A stretch of DNA of 64,000 nt from Symbiodinium microadriaticum (lineage: Eukaryota > Sar > Dinophyceae > Suessiales > Symbiodiniaceae): contig LSRX01001583.1 in assembly GCA_001939145.1 (NCBI GenBank), forward strand, positions 1 through 64,000. The letters run 5' to 3'. Shown here in pieces: positions 10,545-22,941 of this stretch. Under the pieces are notes generated by a model. It saw only the letters and a program-made list of their open reading frames with translations. It made no database searches and was not told the DNA's origin. Both the position numbers and the translations under genes were made by a program. Positions within the stretch are counted from its first letter, which is position 1, and each line of letters begins with the position of its first letter.

Positions 10545-12345
10545 ATGGCCGACGGGAATGCTGACAGCGAGCTGGCTGCCTTGCGCGACGTCTTGGGCCA
10601 CACGCTGGACGATGCTGAGCTGAAGAAGCTCCTAAACAGAGCTGGTAACAACGCTGGTGTCGCACTGAACCTGCATTACGATCAGGCCACAGCGGCGACA
10701 GGAGGCAACCTGGCTCAGAAGAGACCAGCGCCATCGTTGCCCGGCTTCTTCGAGACCAGACAGAAGTACCCGAAGACTGACAACTCGATAGCCATTGACG
10801 AGAAGGATGCGAACTCCGAACGGAAGCATGCAAGCACCATCGGCTCGTTGCAGGAAAAGCCAGCCACGGCGGCATGTGCGAGTTCTGCGACCACCCCTCT
10901 GGCAGAGCGCATGCGCCCGAAGGTAATCCAAGAGCTCCTGGGCCAAGAAGATGCTTTGGGATCTGTCTTGCGCCAGGCTGTACGCGAAGATCATTTGCCT
11001 TCCCTGATCCTCTGGGGCCCACCTGGCTGTGGCAAAACCTCCTTTGCGCACTGCGTGGCCGCAGGAACCAAACGAGCATTTCGGTCCCTGTCTGCTGCCA
11101 AGGCAGTGCCGGTTACCAAACAGTGCATGTCGAAGGCCTCGTAAGATCCCGTAAGTCTTGCCACCGTTAAGCTTCTAAAGACTGCTGCAGAAGGCTGGTG
11201 TCGCAGAGCTGCGTGAGGAATTGAACAGAGCTGCTGGCACCTTGAAGTTGCGCAAGCTGGGAACCATCCTCTTTGTGGACGAGTTCCATCGCTGGTCGAA
11301 AGCACAGCAGGATGCTCTGCTCTTGGATTGCGAGAAAGGAATAATTACGCTGATTGCTGCCACCACTGAGAATCCGTCTTTCTCGATTAACAATGCAATT
11401 CTATCGCGCTGTCGCTTAGTCGTGTTCGGGAAGCTGTCACCGGAAGCCGTGGGACATGTCATCGATCGGGCAATCCGTGAAGATGTTGTGCTGGGGGGCA
11501 CCACGCTCACGGGTGATGCACGTCAACTTCTAGCCACGGCAGCGGACGGTGATGCCCGCGTGGCACTGAACTCGTTGGAGCTTGCGGCTCACCTGACAAA
11601 GTCAGGCTTACCGATCGATTCCGAGGCTGTTCAAGCAGCCATCCAGAGGCGTGCTCTTTATGATCGCAACGGGGATTTTCATTACGATCTGATAAGTGCT
11701 CTGCACAAGAGCATGAGAGGTGGGTGTCCAGATGCTTCGCTGTATTATGCCACACGGATGCTAACCGCAGGCGAGGAACCGCGCTACATCACACGCCGGC
11801 TCATTCGCTTTGCATCTGAAGACGTGGGAATGGCAGATCCCTTGGCTCTGAGTCAAGCGGTCGCAGCCGATCAGGCAGTTCATGCCATTGGAATGCCTGA
11901 AGCTGGAGTTGTGATTGCTCAGTGTGTGATATACCTGGCACTTGCACCAAAAAGCTGTGCGGTCTACAACGCCTATGAAACTGTCAAAAAGTTGTGTGAG
12001 AGGGAGCCTCATGCGCCGGTCCCGCTGCACATCCGCAATGCACCAACGAAGGTGATGAAGCTGACAGGTTTTGGATTCGGCCCGACGGTTTGTCTGAGTA
12101 GGTTCTTGTGGCAGGTTCTGTACGTATTTTTCAGTTCCCCGATTTCCTGATACATGCGGAGATTCGCGCTCAGGACCCTGGGCTACGGTGACGGCTATGT
12201 GTACAATCCAGCAGCAGGATACACAAGAGGCTGCAACCAAGGATATCTCCCAGAAGCGATTGGAGACAAGCAGTTCTTCAACAAGAGCGATTGTGAGCCC
12301 GGGTTCCATCTTCGCTTCTGCGAGTCTGAGCCGAGAGCAGAGCAA
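10545..12345 (+). CDS. WRNIP1: WRNIP1/MgsA (RarA)-family AAA+ ATPase
   Basis: Three exons encode the AAA+ clamp-loader-like ATPase that acts at stalled replication forks. Exon 1 (ATG 10545 to 11102) has a UBA-like stretch (DDAELKKLLNRAGNNAGVAL), a linker, PLAERMRPKVIQELLGQED and Walker A GPPGCGKT, ending LSAAK. Exon 2 (11194-12062) resumes AGVAELREEL, then Walker B ILFVDEFHRW (usually DEIHRF), sensor 1 AATTENPSF, arginine-finger region AILSRC, and the family-specific YYATRMLTAGEEPRYITRRL and DVGMADPLAL. Exon 3 (from 12174) gives LGYGDGYVYNP and YLPEAIGDKQFF, the known C-terminal signature. The join at exon 1/2 gives AKAGVAELREEL across a 91-base intron with a GC donor. The join at exon 2/3 fits a 111-base intron starting GACAGG, with GAC repeated at both borders. 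The exact stop codon is uncertain. Confidence 0.9.
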
Positions 12346-15300
12346 GCAAAAAGCGACATTCTTTGTCTCAGCGTGTTCTGCGTTGCAAGGAGACTCTTGT
12401 GCCAATGGAAGCGTAATAGTAGGGTAGGTTCTTCAGTACCCAGGAGCAAAAAGATTAAGACCAAATTTTCCTGCAGTAGAGGTTATGATGGTCCTCATAT
12501 GTCCTCACCATCGCAAAGATGGTAGTGCCTGTCACATCGTCACGGGCGTGATCTTGGCGAATATGGGGCTGTGGGGCTGCAAACAGTGCACAACCACGTT
12601 GAGGAGCCTCCTAAATACTATTGTCATGTCTCTTGCGGACATCCGTAGGGAAGTGCTAGCAAGTGAAGGTCGCGAACCGGCTGAACCTGCCGCCTTTTCG
12701 ATGGGTTCAGCTGCCTCCTCAGCCTCTGCTGCCAGGGAAACAGGCGAGGCCGCCTGGCGTCCTTCTTCCGGCTGTGATGATTAGTGAAGAAGTAATGCAT
12801 GCTAGTCATTGGTTACAAGAACAGTGTATGACAATCAGTGGTCTTTTCCGTCTTAGAACCTAGCGCAGGTGGTGATGATCGTAATGCTGCGGATGATAGT
12901 CAGAGCAACTACCGGAAGTTACAACAGTTACAGTAGAGACATCGGCGCCATCGCCATTATGGTTATCTAATCTACCTTTCCGAGGGGTGTCAACCGATGT
13001 CGTAGTATCAAAAAAGAATAGCCTCTGCCCGAGGTACAGGCCAGAGCCAGAGGAGATGCGTGGCACTTGTTCAGCACGAACTCTCTGCAAGCCAAGTCCG
13101 ATGTCCGTGCAAGCAAGGCTTAGCCCGTTGACGGTCCATGGCATGGAGCTGAATTTGCTCAGACCCCAGCTGCTTCATTGTGCAGTACAGCTGGTCATGT
13201 CCGAAGCTTTCGAAGGCTTGGGGCAGTTGCTGGCGTCTGCATCGGCCAAATGGCAGTCGAACTGCGTCAGGCCATCAGCTGTAGCCTTGAAATCTTGCGG
13301 TCGCTCAACTTGTGGTGCCGTGCTGCGAAGAAGAATTGAAAGGTGCTGCATAGCATCGCGTCAGCTGCGGTGGCACTGCTGCCAGCCTGTATCTGAGCGC
13401 AGCTTCGTCTTTCGCTGCAAGCACTGGCTGCATTCCGAAGTTCGGGGTCTGATTTTGCTTGTCTCAGCCAGGCTTCTTGCCATGCTTCGACAATGATGGA
13501 CCGAACTGCCTCTTGGATGGCAATCTCTAAGTGGCAACGTTGCCTTGCGCTGGCCTTCAAACCCAGGCTCCCCTTGCCGCTATGTGCTTTCACATGTCCT
13601 CTTGTGCAGTAGTGGCCTCAGACGCTGCAGTCGCGCACTACGAAAACTGGACTGGACCATTTAAGGCAGCATGCCAAGACACAGGTACACCTGCAAACCG
13701 AAGTTGCAGAAGAAGTGTTGATGAACTCGGTCAGGTCAACCACGATGGCAGAATCGGCAGTCTACCGGGGTTTCCGATTTGTAGGACTCTGTAGGACTTG
13801 CATCTTACCAAATCACCGATACACTTTTTCCACAACGTCCTGGTCCAGTACTGGCAGCACGTGGCATGACAACATTTCGGCCTGTTTCTCCTTTGTTCAC
13901 ATCGGGCATGTAGCAACCGTGCATATCCATGCAGGTTCTCGCAAATGGATCTCCGGGCCCGACCTCACAGTCCGTGGGTTTGCCAACCTCCCGAAATCAA
14001 AGCGCCCAATGCCGCCGTACGGTCTGGAGTCTGGGACGTCCGGCTCTTGGCCGGAACGTAACCTAACCAGCCTTGCTCCCACCCCGTGGATGTGACAAAG
14101 GACGTGTGACACAAAAACCGAGGATGAACACTGCGCTGTGCGTCAGATGGAAGCAACGCGTGAACAAACGCAGTCACGAGCAGAGAGTCTGGCAAAAGGA
14201 ATTTATCTTAGAAGGATCGACATCGATCCATCCACGATCCCCCCATGATGTGGCGGTGTTCCGTCAGCTCTTAGCTTAAGATTGAGGTCATGTCTCCTTT
14301 TGTGGTGGCCGGCCTCGAAGGGCTGCTGAAAGAGGCATCTTCAGCGAAGCATGTGGTCTGCAGCTTGTCTGTATCTGCCCCATGAAGGCCCAGTTGCACA
14401 GGCACATGCTGTTGCTGGCACCCCAGGGTCGCAGGGCGCAAGCAAACATCCGGCAGCTTCGCATAGTCACAGTTTCAGAAGCTGCACTGAGGCCAACAGT
14501 TGCATCATCGTTTCGGCAAAGGTGTCGGTGGCTTCTGAAGCGGCCGGAATCTCAGTCTTGGAAAATTGGTTCGAGCAAGTCCGGGTCAACATGTTCTGTT
14601 GCATGGCTGTCGCACATGCCACACTGCTCAACCGATGCATTGTAAAGTTTTTAGTCAGCAAAAATGCTGGTTGGGCTGGTAGGCGATTGTTCTCTTGGCA
14701 ATCTCTGAGTAGATACTCGTTCAAACTACGGGTTGGTCCACCATTGCGCAAAGGTCCAAAGGGGGATGCTGTTGACTGGAAGAGGCGGATCTTTGCAAAG
14801 CCATGCAAAGCCAAGGTTAGCTGCAGGCAGCCTGCATGACACCGTCCGAAAGGACACTCATCTCGGCCTGGTCTCACAAGAGCTTCTCAGTTGTCCTCGC
14901 AACTCAGTGAGTTCATTTCAGGAGCAGGATGTTGAGTTCGCTTGGCTTGCAGAGGCCTTCGCTTCTTGGTGCCAGCAGATTTACATCGCATTCTTGGACT
15001 TGTTCGCTAGAAGGACGGGAAAGATGTCGATGATCATGTTCCACATGACTTGCAAGGGGCCCCAATGTTTTGTTCGAGCTGCTAAAGCGCCCGAGCCGGA
15101 GACCTTGGTCTGTTCAAGAACTTGTCTGACTTGATCAAGCCATTTTTGGCTCTGAGCCTGGCGCGTGGAGAGCTCCGTGAGGCTCAACCAGCCCAAAGCC
15201 TACGAAGCCCAAGCCATCGCTCCCTGTCGAGCCTTTGGCTCCACCATAGAACTCAGCATTCCTAGCCCCACACTACGCAGAACACCAATCAACCAACATA

Positions 15301-15552
15301 CAGCCAAGCTGTTGCCAGATGGCCGCAGCACAGGAGCCGGCTTCTACATTCAGTGATTTGCACGCTTGCAAGAGCACACCATCGTGAGGCACTTCTACAA
15401 CAGGTAGCTTCTAGGTACTGTCGGGCCGGCAGTACCGCATCTAGACAACTCCCCATATATCAACACCTGAGAAAAGCACTCCGCCTCTCGAAACCGGCCC
15501 CTCACTGGCGCTCAGAGTAGCTAGCAAAATTCATGTCTTCCTGCATGAATGG
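12346..15552. other. long stretch without a recognisable gene
   Basis: Several open frames of 100-170 residues occur on both strands (plus 12987-13496 and 14351-14839; minus 13267-13593 and 14467-14877). None has a recognised domain and none is clearly better than its opposite-strand partner. Fragments that could be real exons are about 12626-12784 plus (MSLADIRREVLASEGREP) and about 14287-14380 plus (SPFVVAGLEGLLKEASSAKH). Confidence 0.3.
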
Positions 15553-15852
15553 TTGAATGGTATGCGCAAGCATGAGCATGGCTGCGTGCTACGCAACTGC
15601 ACGCATCCCGTTTGCAGGATGTGCCTCACCCAGAAAGAGGAGGCTTCCATGTTGCATGGCCTCCAGATGGTCCGCTACCGAGTTTCGGAGACGATCATTC
15701 TTGTCCCTACGAAGCTCAACGGGTTTCCGACCAAAGGCGACATGGAGGCTCTTGGCAGCTTCACGGCTCGGGCCGTCGATGCATTGGCACAGGAAGGCTA
15801 CTGCGTGATCCAGCTTCCTTTGAGCCTTGGGCCCAGGGAGCTACAGCTCTAG
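15553..15852 (+). CDS. candidate upstream exon of the ketosynthase gene
   Basis: The plus frame contains DMEALGSFTARAVDALAQEG followed by YCVIQLPLS. The pattern of helix, Gly-Tyr, then a hydrophobic strand resembles the start of 2-oxoglutarate/Fe(II) oxygenase-like domains. The first part of the 17.0 kb exon looks like the end of such a domain. A following frame (about 15830-16000) reads LGFIGAGDLTLRDDDHLI. Assignment to the ketosynthase gene is inference from position and resemblance. Confidence 0.3.
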   Translation: MNGMRKHEHGCVLRNCTHPVCRMCLTQKEEASMLHGLQMVRYRVSETIILVPTKLNGFPTKGDMEALGSFTARAVDALAQEGYCVIQLPLSLGPRELQL

Positions 15853-16387
15853 GTTTCATCGGTGCAGGGGATCTGACACTCCGGGACGATGACCATCTTA
15901 TCACTCGTCCTCAGATCCAAGGGATCAAGGGCTTTGCGGCAAATCAGCGGCTAGCGAGACTGGCTTGGCTAGAGGACCACTGGGTCAACAGGCCCAGGCA
16001 TAGCTGGTGCGCCGAGCCAAAAGGACTACCGCCTTGAACCCGAATTATGCCAGCCTTTTCTGCAGTTTTTGGATCTGGTGGTATGAACTTCCTTGGAGTC
16101 GTCAAACCCTGCGTCATCTGACTAAATTGGCAGTCGCATCTTTCCTGACACATGCTGAATGCAAAGGTGAAGAAGCGGCCGAAGAAGCGCAAGTTGAGGT
16201 CACCTGTGGAAGGTCGGCATGGTATGCAGGGTGAACAGGCCGTGGCAGTTGTCGGTACCCGTTTCCATCCCAGGTACAGATGGAAGCGACTCCGGAGGGA
16301 GTTCGAGCCGTCCTACTTAGGTAGACATCAGCAGCTTGCACGGCATTAGCTAAGTCCGGTACAGTATGGTATGATGCTGATCAGCTT

Positions 16388-16402
16388 GTGTATATTGCTG
16401 CG

Positions 16403-16451
<49 letters not shown>

Positions 16452-16681
16452 AGGACGTTACTGTTGTTGGTGGTGATGATGCAGTTGATGGTGCTTATGA
16501 AGAAGAAGATGATGATGACGGCAATCATGTTGACGCCGCTGCGGCCATTGCCAATACCACTACCACAAGCCCCACAACCACCGTCCCCAGCAGCAAAACC
16601 AGTGCCGCGACGACCACGACCACGACCACTGCCCTGCGACCAGTACAGCTGCCGCGCTACTTTGGTGTTGGTGACACTTAA
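16388..16681 (+). repeat. CTG triplet run and low-complexity Ala/Asp/Thr ORF
   Basis: An uninterrupted (CTG)n run at about 16404-16450 would encode poly-Ala or poly-Leu depending on frame. It is followed by GAT/GAC-rich and ACC/ACG-rich triplets, so the same frame gives Ala, Asp/Glu and Thr tracts. This looks like expanded triplet DNA and not a folded protein. Confidence 0.7.
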
Positions 16682-17002
16682 AATCAACGCTTCCAGTGCT
16701 GCTTGCTTTTGATAGTGATGTCTGGTATTGCTGATACCTTCCTGTCTTACTGTTTCTGACATTAGACCATGTGCTTCTGCTTGAGCGCAGTTGTAAGCCA
16801 CTTGACAGTGAACTCGTTTGCTCGCGAAGTTGCTGCGCCATTCTGATCTCAACGTCCTTTGTCAGATGTTGCATTCCAGGAAGTGCAAGACAGCATGGTT
16901 GGAAGAGATGGTGGAAGAGAAGCAAGAGATGGCGGTGGGCTCAGCAGCATGCCTTGGACTGCAACGTTGCTTGCAAGCGCCACGGTTACAGTTCGCCGCT
17001 AG

Positions 17003-20000
17003 GACAGTCCAATCGACCTGCTGGACCTGTACCTTGCTCGCTTTACACAGTTTCTCTTGCCTGTTGCCCCCTTCGCGCTGGATTTCATGCCACACAGCCG
17101 GACAAGCGGAATGCTGCGTGTGCCGGCCTCTTCAGAGGGTGCGGGTGTGTCTGAGAACATCAGCGACGAAGACATTGCAAAGGGCCTGGTCGATGAACAT
17201 GTCGACTTCCTCAAGCGCCGAAAGCTGTGCATGTTCCTGATGGCACACGGCAGTGGAGGCGAGCTGTCGCTTTATCCAAAGGATGGCGCTCAGATAGTTC
17301 TGCCAGCACAAGCAGGCCGTCTGGTTGTGTTTCGTCATGACCGTATCAGCTACACCTATCGACCAGACTCTGAGGAGGACCTAGTCTTGCAAGCTTGGGT
17401 CTTGACCGCCCCGGCACAGTTCCAGTTTGGAGAAGTCGCAGGGGATCAGAAGTCCAAAGACGAGCTTTATGGCCTCGTTTCCGGACCCAACACTCCTGAA
17501 GGTCGGCGAATATGTGTCTATGGCGTTGGAATCTCCCTCCCTGGTGCCGCCTTCGAAAAGTTGGATTCCTACTGGTGTGCAGTGGCAGGGGGCACGGATG
17601 GATACGTCTATGCTCCAGTGGACAGGTTCGACATTGAGCCTTACACGAGAACGGGCGAGGAGTGGCAGATTGGCTACACATACACCGTGCATGGAGGCTT
17701 CTGCAAGGACATCTTCTCCTTCGACAACGACTTCTTTAATGTCCCCGAGGAGGAAGCCTGGTTGCTTGCTCCAGCAGCACGACAGCTTCTCGAAAGGAGC
17801 TACGAAGCTTTGTTCAACACCGGCATGCGGAAGAAGGATATCAGAGGGAAGCGGGTCGGTGTCTACATCGGACACAGTGGCGATGACTTTTCCATAGATC
17901 CTAGGTTCACCATGGGCTCCACGGATGGACATCGCTTCGGCTATCAGGCAAGAAAATGGTCCTGCATAGCTGGCCGCATTAGTTACACCTTGGGCCTCCA
18001 GGGACCACAGGCTTTGCTGGACACAGCTTGCTCATCAGCACTGGTGGCCTATGGAGTTGGGCATACTGCTTTGAGGCAGGTGACTGCAGAGCAGGCTCGT
18101 GCTGGGCAAGATTCCGGCATCACGGAAGCTTTAATGGGCGGTGCAAACCTGATTCCAGGCCCAGGGAACTACATCAACTTGTGTGGTCCGCACATGCTGT
18201 CCATAAGCGGACGGTGCTTCACCTTCGACATGTCTGCAGATGGCTTTGAACGCGGTGAGGGTTCCTCGTGTTTCTTTGCCCGCAGTGAAGAGGCAGTCAC
18301 CCGTGAGGCCATCGCAACCGTGATTGGCGCATGTCTAAACCAAGACGGGAGAAGTGCGAGCATGACAGCACCAAACGGACCGTCACAGCAAGAATGTGTG
18401 CGGGGATCCATGCGAGAGGCTGGGCTGACAGCCAATCAGATCACCTGCTCCGAGCTTCATGGGACAGGTACGGCTTTGGGGGATCCCATTGAAGTCGGAG
18501 CTCTGCGTGGAGTCATGCAGGACAGGAAGGCTCCCATCATGCAGACAAGTGCCAAGAGCCATATAGGCCATCTTGAAGCCAATGCCGGACAAGCTGGCAT
18601 CATCAAGTGCATCTTGATGTGCAATTCCTGTGCCGGATCTCCGAACTGTCACTTGTACATACTGAATCCGCATTTGGATGTTAACGGCTACCCAACCGTT
18701 TTCAACACTGAGCTCACAGAGTATGGCAACCAGTCTGGATACTCAGGGGTTTCCTCGTTTGGCTTCGGTGGGGCGAATGCGCGTGCTGATGTCTATGCCG
18801 TGGCAAGCAGAGGTCCCAGAAAGCCGGGAAAGGTTAGTCTAGACAAAGTTGACTACGTGGTGGTGAGCTGTCCCTTCGACGAAGGCCCTATGCACTATGT
18901 CGATGGGAAGGAAGTTCCAACGTCAGGTTCCAGGATTTCGAGGAACAGAGGCAGATATCGCTGTGACAACATTCGCGATGAGTTTGACCAATATGACTAC
19001 AACAGCAGCCTGTACGATGGCAAGTTCCAGATGAGCCCTCCGGAAGAGATGACAGGGGATAGGCCAGACAGTGGGATCGGCATTGTTGGCTCCTGGGATA
19101 GCTTCAAGCAGAGAACGGAGATGACACCCAGCTCAGATGGTGACAGCTGGAGTTGTATGGTGGTCCTAGGAGAGACTCGGGTTGAGAGGTTTCAGTTGTG
19201 CCTTATGCAGAATCCTGACATGGCCATATATCCCTATGTCAAGAATGGCTCCATGACCACGCGGGTCGTGGGACCCCATGGTGAAGGGAAGGGCAAATTC
19301 TGGATCATTGACGGGCGGGATGATGAGGTCCCTGCGGGAACTCCCTTCCGCATCACCCTGGAGTGGGGGCTTAGACTTCGTGTGAGCTGGCAGCGTGCAG
19401 ATGCTATGCTGACTGGAGGTTCGGTTCCTAAGCTCATCGGATCCAAAGCTCGGCACAGATACTTCGTGGTTGGTTCTTGGACATCCTGGAACTTCTTGGA
19501 GATGCAAAGCTCGGGCGTAAAAGAGGGTGCTTTCGAAGTCACGGTTCGCATTGGTATGTCACGCTCTGAGTCGTTCTATTTCGTCCGAGATCAAGACGAG
19601 GAGCAGGTCATCTATCCCGCCAAGCCCGCTCTTGATGCGGGGGCGACTGCGATTCCGGTCAGAGGGCCCGATGCATTCGGCAATGGAAAGTGCTGGAGAA
19701 TCACCGGCAAGCATGGAGAGTCTGTACGGCTGCGCATTGAGATCGTGGATGCTCTTATCAAGGTGAGCGTTTCAAGCTTAATAAGACCGGATTCTGGATG
19801 GACAGCCAGCGGGGTGACCGGTCCAGCACGTGCCGCTCCAAGCAGCTTGCAATGATGTTGGTGAATCCGTCGTCACTGCAGTTTTCCCGCTGAGGCCACA
19901 GCTACTGGGTGTTGGGCAGCTTCAACAACTGGAGCCCTGAACAGATGCTTCCAGGTGATAGGCCAGACTCAAGCATCATTGCTGACTGACAAAAGAATCT

Positions 20001-20190
20001 TGGAAGCATGCCATGTGTCCAGGCAGGGGACATTCGTGATGCGAGGAGTGGCCAAGGACTCAGCTTCCTCGGCGCCTTGTCCGCCTGAATGTGTGGGTAC
20101 CAAGGCTAGATCTTCCAGGCAACAAGATCAGCGCTTCACAATCATGATGGATGAGGATCCAGATTTGGTCCTGCCACCGGGCTTGCAAAG
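17003..20190 (+). CDS. polyketide synthase ketosynthase protein with N-terminal oxygenase-like region and carbohydrate-binding-like tail
   Basis: A long exon (about 17003 to 19760) follows an AG at 17001-17002. It starts SPIDLLDLYLARFTQFLLPV. Up to about 17430 it resembles the C-terminal half of a 2-oxoglutarate oxygenase fold (GELSLYPKDG, AGRLVVFRHD, LVLQAWVL). From about 17505 a full beta-ketoacyl synthase follows: ICVYGVGISLPGA, the catalytic cysteine in DTACSSA (TGC at 18029), the histidines of HGTGT (18458) and KSHIGH (18569), and SGVSSFGFGGANA. The triad is complete. After it come two related domains with a VGSW motif (about 19078-19400 and 19455-19760) that resemble AMPK/CBM48-type glycogen-binding folds. 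A third (LGSFNNWSPEQM at about 19900, then QRFTIMMDEDPDLVLP near 20130-20180) is split by small introns. No acyltransferase, ketoreductase or carrier domain is visible, so it is a single-domain type, as known from dinoflagellates. The 3' end is uncertain. Confidence 0.88.
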
Positions 20191-22941
20191 CCACAGTTGC
20201 AGCGGCTGCAATTTGCACTTGTTCCAAGTGCTGGAAACATGCGGTGCTGTGCTGCCAGTAGACACTTTATTTCTGAGAATGCAATGCTCGTGAGCCTATT
20301 GTAGGTTTGCTTCCTATGTGCTGGAGCTGAGGTATCCAGATGCAGCAGGCTGCCTGTTTTGTCAGTGAATAGACAATCTGTGCCATGTCTGGCCGTCCAG
20401 GAAGTGTTCCACCTGGGCTCACAATCGTCAAAGGACTGTTGGGACGTAAGGCTTGGTGGAAGGCTTCCTCGAAACAGGGCCAACGAGCTCTCGCTTAACT
20501 GGGTTTGAGGTCGGGAACATAGGCAGAGCGCGGCACGTCCACTGGTTGTTGAGAGTATTAGTTATTAGGTGTAACAGCAGCCCGACTTGTGAGATGTTCA
20601 ATTTGCATCCTAATCACTGCGTGCCATGACAACACCTGCAGTACGATTGCCAACTGAGGGTAGTTGATGCCGTGATGAGCTTGGTGCCAGGGATGTGTCC
20701 GAGCGTGTGTTGTTGTCCAAATTCGTGTTGGTGTGCTGAGTCCCGGTGTACAGTTGCATCGCACCAGTGTCAGATGGTTTCGGAAAGTCAGAGGACCTGG
20801 CCGTGTGGAGGACGACAGAGATTTTCTGCTGAATTGCCTTAAAGCAGCTTGGCCGCATTGACGCGGCAGTACGCCCAGGCATCGTGCATGTCGGTCATGA
20901 TCTGTTGAGGATGGTGCGGAGTTTGAGATCGTCCTTGACTTCAACTCACTAGACAAGAGGAAGGCAGTCAGTAGCTTTACAACTTTCTGTATGAAGACAC
21001 TTGCCCAAATGTCTTCGTGTGGTCAGGTTATTGATGTCCGATGGCTCAGCCAGCCTGTAGATGTAAGCAGCATGATCCTTGGAGTGAGTTGGAGATTGCA
21101 GCTTTCGGTGTTCTTATGTTCTGCCAGCATGTTGCTTATCGATGACAAGATCGGTATGCACCAGCAACTCCCGGAGCAATAAGGAAATCCACTTTCCTCA
21201 ACTTCTTCGGTTCTCGATGACTGAGTCGGTGGAGCGATGTCCTCCGTGCAGCTCCGGTGAATACAGCCCCTTTAGATTGTTCGTTCTGTACCACACCATA
21301 TCCTGAGTGCACGGATCTTCCCATGTTTCACGGGAACATGGCAGCTGAGCTAGCAGCAGCTAGCTGCTTTCTTCGACGTGAAAAAGCTGCATGATACAGG
21401 ACAGCATGATGGCTCTGCGTCTCAGGTGCCAGAAGCACGCGCTAGGTCACCAGGTCAATGTCAGCATGGCAAGATTCCCTGTCGCATCAGGCTTTGTCCT
21501 ATCACTGGCCAGTTCTTTGTGAAGCCCACCGTGCTTTATGGTGGGGTCAGCAACCAAGAAGAAGACTACGTGGCGTCGGGTGAATGCCTGAAGAAATAGC
21601 ATTTCTCCAAGCACAATGAGTCACAATGAGGGTGACACTGCCAAACCGAACCTTGCTGACTTCACCGGTGCAGCTCTGCCTACAGTCAAAGCATCAAAGC
21701 CTTGCAAACTGTTTGTACGCTTTGCTCCATAATTACGTGATGCTTAATGTGCACGCGCTTTCGCTGAATATGCCATTGGATGGATGAGCACCCTCCAAGA
21801 CAACCCAAGCTGTCAGGTAATGCAAGCACTGCCCCAAGCCGGGCGGCCAGGTAGGACCCTGAAGGCATGTTGCTGGTGAAGCACATCCTCATAGAAAAGC
21901 GGCCGTCCTTGTTGCAATGGCTCACGTCAAGATCTAGGAAATGAATCAGGGCTTCGTAGGCCGTGACAAGTTTTTGATCCGACTACCTGCACAGCTACCA
22001 CAAACCTCGGGCCAACACGACACGTCCATCAGCGATGCGAGCAATCTTCACTTCAGAAAACAGTCTTCTGGTTGGCTTTACCTCTACAGGAATGGAGGAC
22101 CAGGATCGGTCCTCACACAAGCCTCACCTCATGCATCTGACTGCGACCATCGAGCATTTGCGATCCCGAGGTTTTCGAGCAGAGTGCGGCCATGCGATGG
22201 GTTGCCAACACAGGCCGGAGCAGTTCCTAAGAGTGTGAGTGGTGGCTCGACAAGTTATTGTAGTGGGTATGTTAAGGGTGGAAGCGCCAGTGGTGTAGAG
22301 TGTCGAGTGCTCGCGCAACCCTGTTATCTTGACGAGGCCGCCATCCGATCCTGCCTCTTGATAGCAGTGTTGCTGTGGGCTTGTCTTTCAAGCACCTGCC
22401 TTTCCGTGTCATTTTTTCTGGCGCTTCAGGCGTGGAATAGACTGTCGCCTTGCGGATATTATTCCTGCGAAGGATGTGGAGGCAGATGTCGCGCTTCGAG
22501 CTTTACTGCTCCATTTGCCTTTTGCCCTTTGCTGTCACAAGGACTTGTGCCATCGACTTGCTGCTTCTAAGGGCTGGGTCCTTGCACTCAGACTTCCCTT
22601 GATGTAAGCCGCCTTCAGCAGCCACGTTTGAGGTCTGAAACACAGCCAAGGTTCTTCAGCAACGGCCGTCTACAGCGGCGTGCAATGAGCCATGTTGAAC
22701 ATGGCTAGATCCTCGAGTACGCACCAAATTGCGCCAAAGCCTGGTGAGATCCTGTCGACCCCTTTTAGACGAGCAACTGGTAGGATCGATCCTGCGCAGC
22801 AAAACATGGGTCTATCCTTGCCTGTCCCCCTTTTGGCAGATGTGCAGATCGCGTGAAAAGCCGCAAGGAGGACAGTGCTGCATCCGCGCTGTCACGGTTC
22901 ACGGAGTTTTGAGAAAACATCTCCCTGAAAGCCTCAAAAAC
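20191..22941. other. no gene recognised
   Basis: This stretch may hold the 3' end of the ketosynthase gene. The longest frame is plus 21941-22570 (209 residues, Cys/Ser-rich, with a hydrophobic stretch near its C-terminus), but it has no recognisable domain. Another plus frame at 21378-21599 ends FFVKPTVLYGGVSNQEEDYV and could be an exon. Confidence 0.3.

Noticed and set aside
16346..16852. 168-residue minus-strand frame with poly-Ser
   Set aside because: Made by the CTG triplet run read backwards.
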